The position numbers were made by a program, and so were the translations under genes. A stretch of DNA of 64,000 nucleotides from contig JAUCBJ010009105.1 in NCBI GenBank assembly GCA_032718475.1, positions 1 through 64,000 of the forward strand, in the 5' to 3' direction. Position 1 is the first letter of the stretch. Each line of letters begins with the position of its first letter. The notes beneath the pieces are model-generated. The model did not search any database and was not told the DNA's origin. It saw nothing but the letters and a program-made list of their open reading frames with translations. This document shows, in pieces, positions 52,701 through 60,572 of the stretch. Source of the stretch: Nemertoderma westbladi. Its lineage: Eukaryota > Xenacoelomorpha > Nemertodermatida > Nemertodermatidae.

Positions 52701-55700
52701 TCCTGAATTCTCTGGTGTTTAGTGTTCGTTACGAATCTGTGATTGTTTCATCCTGAGGACGCTAATCTGTTCCTGAATTCTCTGGTGTTTAGAGTTCGTT
52801 ACGAACCAGTGATTGTTTCATCCTGAGGACGCTAATCTGTTCCTGAATTCTCTGGTGTTTAGTGTTCGTTACGCACCTGTGATTGTTTCACCCTGAGGAC
52901 GCTAATCTGTTCCTGAATTCTCTGGTGTTTAGTGTTCGTTACGCACCTGTGATTGTTTCATCCTGAGGACGCTAATCTGTTCCTGAATTCTCTGGTGTTT
53001 AGTGTTCGTTACGCACCTGTGATTGTTTCACCCTGAGGACGCTAATCTGTTCCTGAATTCTCTGGTGTTTAGTGTTCGTTACGCACCTGTGATTGTTTCA
53101 TCCTGAGGACGCTAATCTGTTCCTGAATTCTCTGGTGTTTAGTGTTCGTTACGCACCTGTGATTGTTTCATCCTGAGGACGCTAATCTGTTCCTGAATTC
53201 TCTGGTGTTTAGTGTTCGTTACGCACCTGTGATTGTTTCATCCTGAGGACGCTAATCTGTTCCTGAATTCTCTGGTGTTTAGTGTTCGTTACGCACCTGT
53301 GATTGTTTCACCCTGAGGACGCTAATCTGTTCCTGAATTCTCTGGTGTTTAGTGTTCGTTACGCACCTGTGATTGTTTCATCCTGAGGACGCTAATCTGT
53401 TCCTGAATTCTCTGGTGTTTAGTGTTCGTTACGCACCTGTGATTGTTTCATCCTGAGGACGCTAATCTGTTCCTGAATTCTCTGGTGTTTAGTGTTCGTT
53501 ACGCACCTGTGATTGTTTCATCCTGAGGACGCTAATCTGTTCCTGAATTCTCTGGTGTTTAGTGTTCGTTACGCATCTGTGATTGTTTCATCCTGAGGAC
53601 GCTAATCTGTTACTGAATTCTCTGGTGTTTAGTGTTCGTTACGCACCTGTGATTGTTTCATCCTGAGGACGCTAATCTGTTCCTGAATTCTCTGGTGTTT
53701 AGTGTTCGTTACGAACCTGTGATTGTTTCATCCTGAGGACGCTAATCTGTTCCTGAATTCTCTGGTGTTTAGTGTTCGTTACGAATCTGTGATTGTTTCA
53801 TCCTGAGGACGCTAATCTGTTCCTGAATTCTCTGGTGTTTAGTGTTCGTTACGCATCTGTGATTGTTTCATCCTGAGGACGCTAATCTGTTCCTGAATTC
53901 TCTGGTGTTTAGTGTTCGTTACGCACCTGTGATTGTTTCATCCTGAGGACGCTAATCTGTTCCTGAATTCTCTGGTGTTTAGTGTTCGTTACGCATCTGT
54001 GATTGTTTCATCCTGAGGACGCTAATCTGTTCCTGAATTCTCTGGTGTTTAGTGTTCGTTACGCACCTGTGATTGTTTCATCCTGAGGACGCTAATCTGT
54101 TCCTGAATTCTCTGGTGTTTAGTGTTCGTTACGCACCTGTGATTGTTTCATCCTGAGGACGCTAATCTGTTCCTGAATTCTCTAGTGTTTAGTGTTCGTT
54201 ACGCACCTGTGATTGTTTCATCCTGAGGACGCTAATCTGTTCCTGAATTCTCTGGTGTTTAGTGTTCGTTACGCACCTGTGATTGTTTCATCCTGAGGAC
54301 GCTAATCTGTTCCTGAATTCTCTGGTGTTTAGTGTTCGTTACGCATCTGTGATTGTTTCATCCTGAGGACGCTAATCTGTTCTTGAATTCTCTGGTGTTT
54401 AGTGTTCGTTACGCACCTGTGATTGTTTCATCCTGAGGACGCTAATCTGTTCCTGAATTCTCTGGTGTTTAGTGTTCGTTACGCATCTGTGATTGTTTCA
54501 TCCTGAGGACGCTCATCTGTTCCTGAATTCTCTGGTGTTTAGTGTTCGTTACGAACCTGTGATTGTTTCATCCTTAGGACGCTAATCTGTTCCTGAATTC
54601 TCTGGTGTTTAGTGTTCGTTGCGCACCTGTGATTGTTTCACCCTGAGGACGCTAATATGTTCCTGAATTCTCTGGTGTTTAGTGTTCGTTACGCACCTGT
54701 GATTGTTTCATCCTGAGGACGCTAATCTGTTCCTGAATTCTCTGGTGTTTAGTGTTCGTTACGCACCAGTGATTGTTTCATCCTGAGGACGCTAATCTGT
54801 TCCTGAATTCTCTGGTGTTTAGTGTTCGTTACGCACCTGTGATTGTTTCACCCTGAGGACGCTAATCTGTTCCTGAATTCTCTGGTGTTTAGTGTTCGTT
54901 ACGCACCAGTGATTGTTTCATCCTGAGGACGCTAATCTGTTCCTGAATTCTCTGGTGTTTAGTGTTCGTTACGCACCTGTGATTGTTTCATCCTGAGGAC
55001 GCTAATCTGTTCCTGAATTCTCTGGTGTTTAGTGTTCGTTACGCACCTGTGATTGTTTCATCCTGAGGACGCTAATCTGTTCCTGAATTCTCTGGTGTTT
55101 AGTGTTCGTTACGCACCAGTGATTGTTTCATCCTGAGGACGCTAATCTGTTCCTGAATTCTCTGGTGTTTAGTGTTCGTTACGCACCAGTGATTGTTTCA
55201 TCCTGAGGACGCTAATCTGTTCCTGAATTCTCTGGTGTTTAGTGTTCGTTACGCACCTGTGATTGTTTCATCCTGAGGACGCTAATCTGTTCCTGAATTC
55301 TCTGGTGTTTAGTGTTCGTTACGCACCTGTGATTGTTTCATCCTGAGGACGCTAATCTGTTCCTGAATTCTCTGGTGTTTAGTGTTCGTTACGCACCAGT
55401 GATTGTTTCATCCTGAGGACGCTAATCTGTTCCTGAATTCTCTGGTGTTTAGTGTTCGTTACGCACCTGTGATTGTTTCATCCTGAGGACGCTAATCTGT
55501 TCCTGAATTCTCTGGTGTTTAGTGTTCGTTACGCACCTGTGATTGTTTCATCCTGAGGACGCTAATCTGTTCCTGAATTCTCTGGTGTTTAGTGTTCGTT
55601 ACGCACCAGTGATTGTTTCATCCTGAGGACGCTAATCTGTTCCTGAATTCTCTGGTGTTTAGTGTTCGTTACGCACCTGTGATTGTTTCATCCTGAGGAC

Positions 55701-57543
55701 GCTAATCTGTTCCTGAATTCTCTGGTGTTTAGTGTTCGTTACGCACCTGTGATTGTTTCATCCTGAGGACGCTAATCTGTTCCTGAATTCTCTGGTGTTT
55801 AGTGTTCGTTACGCACCTGTGATTGTTTCATCCTGAGGACGCTAATCTGTTCCTGAATTCTCTGGTGTTTAGTGTTCGTTACGCACCTGTGATTGTTTCA
55901 TCCTGAGGACGCTAATCTGTTCCTGAATTCTCTGGTGTTTAGTGTTCGTTACGCACCTGTGATTGTTTCATCCTGAGGACGCTAATCTGTTCCTGAATTC
56001 TCTGGTGTTTAGTGTTCGTTACGCACCTGTGATTGTTTCATCCTGAGGACGCTAATCTGTTCCTGAATTCTCTGGTGTTTAGTGTTCGTTACGCACCTGT
56101 GATTGTTTCATCCTGAGGACGCTAATCTGTTCCTGAATTCTCTGGTGTTTAGTGTTCGTTACGCACCTGTGATTGTTTCATCCTGAGGACGCTAATCTGT
56201 TCCTGAATTCTCTGGTGTTTAGTGTTCGTTACGCACCTGTGATTGTTTCATCCTGAGGACGCTAATCTGTTCCTGAATTCTCTGGTGTTTAGTGTTCGTT
56301 ACGCACCTGTGATTGTTTCATCCTGAGGACGCTAATCTGTTCCTGAATTCTCTGGTGTTTAGTGTTCGTTACGCACCTGTGATTGTTTCATCCTGAGGAC
56401 GCTAATCTGTTCCTGAATTCTCTGGTGTTTAGTGTTCGTTACGCACCTGTGATTGTTTCATCCTGAGGACGCTAATCTGTTCCTGAATTCTCTGGTGTTT
56501 AGTGTTCGTTACGCACCTGTGATTGTTTCATCCTGAGGACGCTAATCTGTTCCTGAATTCTCTGGTGTTTAGTGTTCGTTACGCACCTGTGATTGTTTCA
56601 TCCTGAGGACGCTAATCTGTTCCTGAATTCTCTGGTGTTTAGTGTTCGTTACGCACCTGTGATTGTTTCATCCTGAGGACGCTAATCTGTTCCTGAATTC
56701 TCTGGTGTTTAGTGTTCGTTACGCACCTGTGATTGTTTCATCCTGAGGACGCTAATCTGTTCCTGAATTCTCTGGTGTTTAGTGTTCGTTACGCACCTGT
56801 GATTGTTTCATCCTGAGGACGCTAATCTGTTCCTGAATTCTCTGGTGTTTAGTGTTCGTTACGCACCTGTGATTGTTTCATCCTGAGGACGCTAATCTGT
56901 TCCTGAATTCTCTGGTGTTTAGTGTTCGTTACGCACCTGTGATTGTTTCATCCTGAGGACGCTAATCTGTTCCTGAATTCTCTGGTGTTTAGTGTTCGTT
57001 ACGCACCTGTGATTGTTTCATCCTGAGGACGCTAATCTGTTCCTGAATTCTCTGGTGTTTAGTGTTCGTTACGCACCTGTGATTGTTTCATCCTGAGGAC
57101 GCTAATCTGTTCCTGAATTCTCTGGTGTTTAGTGTTCGTTACGCACCTGTGATTGTTTCATCCTGAGGACGCTAATCTGTTCCTGAATTCTCTGGTGTTT
57201 AGTGTTCGTTACGCACCTGTGATTGTTTCATCCTGAGGACGCTAATCTGTTCCTGAATTCTCTGGTGTTTAGTGTTCGTTACGCACCTGTGATTGTTTCA
57301 TCCTGAGGACGCTAATCTGTTCCTGAATTCTCTGGTGTTTAGTGTTCGTTACGCACCTGTGATTGTTTCATCCTGAGGACGCTAATCTGTTCCTGAATTC
57401 TCTGGTGTTTAGTGTTCGTTACGCACCTGTGATTGTTTCATCCTGAGGACGCTAATCTGTTCCTGAATTCTCTGTAACTTTCGCATTTGCATTTCTATTT
57501 CCTTGACACTTTTCTCGTCTTTACCTTTCAATTCTTCGAAATT
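7472..57543 (-). CDS. DRC2: Dynein regulatory complex subunit 2 (CCDC65/DRC2), C-terminal 260 residues over five exons
   Basis: DRC2 is a coiled-coil subunit of the nexin-dynein regulatory complex. It links outer doublets in motile cilia and flagella and regulates dynein-driven bending. Joining 57427-57543, 9369-9527, 8214-8297, 7909-8091 and 7472-7711 (minus strand) gives 260 residues ending at a TAG. Recognisable stretches are [62 protein letters not shown] and VIEAAHVV, in the order and spacing I recall for vertebrate CCDC65, which is about 480 residues. Every exon length is divisible by three and every intron is phase 0. Donors are GTGCGT, GCAAGT, GTAAAC and GTAAGT, and acceptors end CAG, CAG, TAG and TAG. 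The N-terminal half must lie beyond 64000. Two introns are filled by arrays built from the gene's own exon-intron junctions. The coding sequence itself looks intact. Confidence 0.92.
7712..7908 (-). other. DRC2: DRC2 intron, 197 bp
   Basis: AT-rich spliceosomal intron with a GTAAGT donor (7908-7903) and a TTTAG acceptor. No repeats are seen. It represents the ordinary intron size of this gene. Confidence 0.85.
7909..8091 (-). CDS. DRC2: DRC2 exon, 61 codons
   Basis: 183 nt, phase 0 at both ends. It encodes [16 protein letters not shown], an acidic linker, then [18 protein letters not shown] and [17 protein letters not shown] and the ENFWKRYNKV-like motif are family hallmarks. It is flanked by a CTAG acceptor (8092-8095) and a GTAAGT donor. 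Confidence 0.93.
8092..8213 (-). other. DRC2: DRC2 intron, 122 bp
   Basis: Donor GTAAAC (8213-8208), acceptor TTCTAG. AT-rich, with nothing else seen. Confidence 0.85.
8214..8297 (-). CDS. DRC2: DRC2 exon, 28 codons
   Basis: 84 nt, phase 0. It encodes [18 protein letters not shown] followed by [10 protein letters not shown], which continues into VLPFY of the next exon. This is one of the most conserved stretches of CCDC65 proteins. Acceptor TTTCCAG (8298-8300), donor GTAAAC. Confidence 0.93.
8298..9368 (-). other. DRC2: DRC2 GC-AG intron, 1.07 kb, filled by the 91-bp array
   Basis: The donor is AAG|GCAAGT (9368-9363), the usual context of GC-AG introns. The acceptor is TTTCCAG. Splicing here joins [11 protein letters not shown] to ELKRKK in phase 0, with exactly the length I expect from the vertebrate protein. 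If the donor is skipped, an in-frame TAG follows within about ten codons. The intron holds dispersed repeat copy 2 and nine 91-bp units. Confidence 0.8.
8375..8570 (+). repeat. Dispersed repeat family, copy 2 (intronic)
   Basis: Aligns with 2477-2670 over its whole length, sharing AATTAAT, CAATGTTAAATT, AAAGGAGCAGGTTA and GATGAATTTT blocks. It lies in the 3' part of the DRC2 GC-AG intron, next to the 91-bp array. Confidence 0.6.
8578..9403 (-). repeat. 91-bp tandem array (about nine units) seeded by a DRC2 exon-intron junction
   Basis: Units start at 8581, 8672, 8763, 8854, 8945, 9036, 9127, 9218 and 9309, exactly 91 bp apart, and differ by a few substitutions. On the minus strand each unit contains about 33 nt matching the last 11 codons of the exon at 9369-9527 ([11 protein letters not shown]), the GC-type donor AAG|GCAAGT, and about 57 nt of intron. 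The exon's own end is the outermost unit. Two units (donor words at about 8636 and 9275) read GCCAGT instead of GCAAGT. Each unit has in-frame stops after the donor, so only the first is compatible with DRC2. Confidence 0.92.
9369..9527 (-). CDS. DRC2: DRC2 exon, 53 codons
   Basis: 159 nt, phase 0. It encodes [19 protein letters not shown], a coiled-coil segment with [20 protein letters not shown], and ends in [14 protein letters not shown] aligns with the LTLQS motif of vertebrate CCDC65. The acceptor is AATACAG (9528-9534). The donor is the GC-type AAG|GCAAGT, inside the first unit of the 91-bp array. The last 11 codons are the part duplicated in that array. Confidence 0.9.
9568..9690 (-). 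repeat. Degenerate terminal units of the 70-bp array
   Basis: On the minus strand, 9568-9640 reads CTCCAGAGATTTACGGAACA and continues to CGCAG|GTAGAT. This is a diverged and longer version of the unit's exon part and donor. It stays open for 23 codons, in the frame matching LQRIQEQ. Bases 9640-9690 hold a second scrambled copy. It could be an old array edge or, less likely, an alternative exon. Confidence 0.6.
42559..42658. other. Assembly gap of exactly 100 N inside the 70-bp array
   Basis: One hundred N with 70-bp units on both sides. The conventional size implies an unknown true length, and unit phase does not carry across it. The array and the intron are therefore longer than shown, or at least of uncertain length. 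Confidence 0.98.
55671..57474 (-). repeat. Homogenised exon-proximal block of the 70-bp array
   Basis: The roughly 25 units nearest the parent exon are identical to the consensus as far as I can read, with donor GTGCGT throughout. Most other parts of the array, especially the acceptor-side third, mix many variants. Confidence 0.8.
57427..57543 (-). CDS. DRC2: DRC2 exon, 39 codons; source of the 70-bp satellite
   Basis: 117 nt, phase 0 at both ends. It encodes [20 protein letters not shown] followed by [26 protein letters not shown] and [12 protein letters not shown] are strongly conserved in CCDC65 proteins. The acceptor is a pyrimidine-rich TTTTTTCTAG (57544-57553), the donor CAG|GTGCGT. 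The last 48 nt (57427-57474) are the unit repeated about 680 times in the downstream intron. The first 69 nt are not repeated, so this end of the array defines which copy is the real exon. Confidence 0.92.
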
Positions 57544-57829
57544 CTAGAAAAAATAACACAAATATTTGCATTTGTATAAAAAACAACAACAAACTACGTA
57601 TAGAAATTAATCAACAAAATAATTGAATATTAAGGAAACATTATAGCCCGGCAGATATTGCATTATACTATTGTATATAGTGAACGTTTGAACTAATTCG
57701 GGTTGGTAATGTTATTGGTAAATATTGGTATATATTGGTAAATGGTAAATAATCAGACTGATGTCCAACTGGAATCATTGATGATTTTCCTAAAAGTTAC
57801 CAAATTCTACACCGAATCGATCCCCTGGG
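57544..57829 (-). other. DRC2: DRC2 upstream intron, AT-rich part
   Basis: AT-rich intron sequence upstream of the exon on the minus strand, with TATTGGTAAA-type short repeats near 57712-57750. The rest of this intron is occupied by the retroelement and continues past the window end. Confidence 0.6.
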
Positions 57830-58740
57830 GTTGTGTTCCAGTGTGACGGGATCTACGGATCCCGGTTTATCCGTTGGGTTTTCTATCCACGCGTCCCCGC
57901 CGTGTGTGAAAGGTAAAAGAGTTCTGGTGTTCGGTTATATGTATAAGGTATAATAGTCTGATATATAGATATAGATATAGTATGACACAACAGGTAATAT
58001 AAGTATGATGGCGGTAGCGGACGGTGACAGAAGTCCCCGTTCCACCCTACTGATCTGACTGAGTAAACTGAATGAATGATTACAGGTTACTGGTTATATT
58101 GCACGGTGGCCTTATTGCTACTCAATCGATGCCTTTCCCCCCTCTGATTGGTTGATACCCCTGTTGGCACCCTTTGGAGTGTTTCCCTTCACTCCCTGTG
58201 TTCTCTCTCGGTTAGGGGTTTGGCCCCTGACCCCTATTGTGTGTGCCTCCTTCCCACTCTTATTGGGATGGCACGAGTTGGTTAATTGCCCAATCTCGTG
58301 GCTCCCAATATTGCTTATCGGCTTACAACTTTATGGGGTGTTGGCGGGATTGAATAAGCTAACACTCCCCCCCATGCTATCTTCCCGGTAAGAAGATAGC
58401 ATCAACCAAAAAGTGCGTTACAATCCCGCTGGATCCCGATCTATTATCGGGTGTGGGGTGGGTCTATTTTTTCGGAGTCGGCTTTCCAGGCCGCTCCCTA
58501 TGGGTATGATGTCACTACCCTCTGGCGTCTCGTGTCGGGCCGATCGTGCGCTTCTCTCACACAATTTTTGTTTCCCCAACACTCTCACCACTCTGCTCCA
58601 ACTCTCGCATACCCCCGGACCTCCTCGTCCCACACTCTTCCTCTCACTTCTCCTTCCCCACACTTGAATTGCGCCCACGCTCTCTTCGCACTCCGCACTA
58701 TCACCTCTCCACTCTCTCGTCACTCCCTAAGGCTTTATTC
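57830..58740 (+). promoter_or_regulatory. Retroelement leader, possible promoter region, with two stem-loops
   Basis: Non-coding as far as I can tell. Features seen are TATA-like words (TATAAGGTATAATAG, about 57943-57956), a long imperfect hairpin at 58262-58309 (ATTGGGA..GCACGAG against CTCGTGGC.TCCCAAT), and a perfect 11-bp stem with a 7-nt loop at 58374-58402 (ATGCTATCTTC / GAAGATAGCAT). The hydrophobic ORF at 58152-58391 and overlapping ORFs on both strands have no recognisable product. Confidence 0.4.
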
Positions 58741-59087
58741 TCTAATGCTACCCCTGTGCTATCATACTATCTACCTACTGCTTACTAACTCTAACTATCT
58801 AACTAACTCTGCTAACTACTAACTCTTACTACTTCTAGCTCTAACTGAGAGCCCCTAACTTTCTACTGACTCTAACTCTCTACTAAGTCTAACTAACTCC
58901 TACTTCTACTAACTCTACTTGACCCCTCTGAGTCTACCAACTCTGCTAACTAGCTCTACTAACTCTATTCCACTAGCTCTGCTAACTCTACTCCACTAGC
59001 TCTGCTAACTCTACTAACTAGCTCTACTAACTCTATTTCACTCTTCTAACTACGTGGCGCTTGCGGTGCCCACAACCATTCTACTAT
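58741..59087 (+). repeat. CT-rich CTAACTCTACT low-complexity tract
   Basis: Degenerate repeats of CTAACTCTACTAACTCT with few purine clusters. Near 59051 it holds GTGGCGCTTGCGGTGCCCAC, which recurs as GTGGCGCTTACGGTGCCCAC at 59898. Confidence 0.75.
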
Positions 59088-59480
59088 CTGGCACCCTATG
59101 TGCCCTTCTACTACTCAACTACCTCTCTAGCTCTACTACCTGGCACCCTATGTGCCCTCTCTGCTCTACTCTACTAGCTGGCACCCTATGTGCCCTCTCT
59201 ACTACACTACTACCTCTCTAACTCTACTACCTGGCACCCTATGTGCCCTCTCTACTACTCTACTCTATCTCTCTAACTCTACTACCTGGCACCCTATGTG
59301 CCCTCTCTACTACTCTACTCTATCTCTCTAACTCTACTACCTGGCACCCTATGTGCCCTCTCTACTACTCTACTCTATCTCTCTAACTCTACTACCTGGC
59401 ACCCTATGTGCCGGTCTCTACCACTCTACTCTATCTCTAACTCTCTAACTCTACTACCTGGCACCCTATGTGCCCGTCTC
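59088..59480 (+). repeat. ~55-bp minisatellite, eight copies, each with the hairpin GGCACCCTATGTGCC
   Basis: CTGGCACCCTATGTGCC occurs at 59088, 59140, 59178, 59231, 59286, 59341, 59396 and 59458. Three successive spacings are exactly 55 bp; the others range from 38 to 62. GGCAC and GTGCC form a 5-bp stem with a CCTAT loop. CT-rich spacers separate the hairpins. Confidence 0.88.
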
Positions 59481-59599
59481 TACCACTCCTCTACTCCCCG
59501 TTTACGTCTCATCGCCTACACGTGACGCTCTGAGTGCCGGCAGAGTGGGTACGTTAATTATGTGAACTACTACTGACTCTACTAACTCTCTTCTAACTC

Positions 59600-59810
59600 T
59601 ACTAACTCTTTTTGTGCCCGGCACCTCTTGTGCCCGGCACCTTCTAACTCTACTAACTCTCTACTAACTCTACTAACTCTCTACTAACTCAACTAACTCT
59701 ACTACTAACTCTTACTAACTCTTTTTGTGCCCGGCACCTCTTGTGCCCGGCACCTTCTAACTCTACTAACTCTTTTTGTGCCCGGCACCTCTTGTGCCCG
59801 GCACCCACCC
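59600..59810 (+). repeat. Paired GTGCCCGGCAC palindromes in CT-rich spacers
   Basis: Three blocks of TTTTTGTGCCCGGCACCT followed by CTTGTGCCCGGCACC, giving six near-palindromes spaced 16 bp within each pair and separated by CTAACTCTACTAACTCT. Pairs lie near 59614/59630, 59727/59743 and 59778/59794. Confidence 0.85.
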
Positions 59811-59949
59811 TAATTAACATACCCTGCTCTTACATCAAACACATCATCACGCCCGTGCCCCACTAAGTTCAGCGCATTCCCTACTAACCCTAACTACGTG
59901 GCGCTTACGGTGCCCACAACCCTCTACTGATACTACTAACACCCCTAAC

Positions 59950-60372
59950 TAGCGGTACTACGTACCCTCTTACTACTCTAGCTCTCTCTACTAGCTAGCG
60001 GTACAGCGTACCCTCTTACTACTCTAGCTCTCTCTACTAGCTAGCGGTACAACGTACCCTCTTACTACTCCTACTCTCTAGCCGGTACTTACGTACCCTC
60101 TAACTCTTACTCTCTAACCGGTACTTACGTACCCTCTAACTCTTACTCTCTAACCGGTACTTACGTACCCTCTAACTCTAACTCTAACTAGGTACTACGT
60201 ACCTAGTAACTCTCTAACTAGGTACTACGTACCTACTAACTCTCTAACTATCGGTACTACGTACCCTCTAACTCTAACTCTAACTAGGTACTACGTACCT
60301 ACTGACTCTCTAACTAACTCTAGGTACTACGTACCTACTAACTCTCTAACTCTAGGTACTACGTACCTACTA
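59950..60372 (+). repeat. Array of GGTAC-N-GTACC hairpins
   Basis: About a dozen short palindromes: GCGGTACTACGTACC, GCGGTACAGCGTACC, GCGGTACAACGTACC, CCGGTACTTACGTACC and AGGTACTACGTACCT, separated by CTCTAACTCTAACT. One copy extends to CTAGGTACTACGTACCTAG, a perfect 8-bp stem. Stems stay complementary while loops and outer bases vary. Nothing codes here. Confidence 0.88.
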
Positions 60373-60572
60373 ACTCTAACTCTGACTCTAAAAAAGGAGT
60401 ACTGATATAGACACTAACTGGCTGCCGAATAACTCTGCGTAATTGGCACTGAACTGTACTGCTGTACTGACTACTGCCTTGACAACTGTCAGACTTTGTG
60501 GCGCCAAATTATATATTTCTGATTGTGTCGCCTCTCTATTCGAGTGAACGCGTCACTGCAGCCGGCGTTTTG
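60373..60572 (+). other. Short leader before the Cys-rich ORF
   Basis: No repeats or genes are seen. The reading frame of the downstream ORF is open from 60498 but has no ATG until 60573. Confidence 0.5.

Larger units (their letters stand above)
9528..57426 (-). other. DRC2: DRC2 giant intron (47.9 kb in this assembly), almost wholly satellite
   Basis: Donor CAG|GTGCGT at 57426, acceptor AATACAG at 9528. Splicing joins SVLRMKQSQ to NSKEAEMRN in phase 0 and restores the expected family spacing. It is over 200 times longer than the ordinary introns of the gene. Apart from about 110 bp next to the acceptor it consists of 70-bp repeats. True length is unknown because of the gap at 42559-42658. 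Confidence 0.88.
9640..57474 (-). repeat. 70-bp satellite array, about 680 units, each a copy of a DRC2 exon tail plus 5' splice site
   Basis: The period is exactly 70 bp with almost no indels. On the minus strand a unit begins CAGAGAATTCAGGAACAG, runs 48 nt to AAACAATCACAG, then continues GTGCGTAACGAACACTAAACAC (22 nt). The 48-nt part is identical to the last 16 codons ([16 protein letters not shown]) of the DRC2 exon at 57427-57543. The remainder is its donor and first intron bases, so the exon end is the first unit of the array. Variation is concentrated at a few sites, including the donor (GTGCGT, GTTCGT, ATGCGT, GAGCGT). Every consensus unit holds a GAATTC (EcoRI) site. The unit is not a multiple of three, and there is no long ORF. 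Confidence 0.97.

Noticed and set aside
9640-57474. CRISPR-like regular repeat array
   Set aside because: There are no distinct spacers: the whole 70-bp unit repeats, the context is eukaryotic, and the unit is explained by a DRC2 exon end.
57830-58420. LTR of an LTR retrotransposon
   Set aside because: TATA-like words and a TGTTGG...AACA stretch were considered, but no second LTR copy, primer-binding site, gag, protease or integrase is visible.
58152-58822. Small hydrophobic or Ser-rich ORFs on both strands
   Set aside because: Overlapping frames in a non-coding leader with no family resemblance or conserved motif.
59298-59525. 75-codon ORF in the minisatellite
   Set aside because: Generated by the 55-bp repeat; frame changes with repeat spacing.
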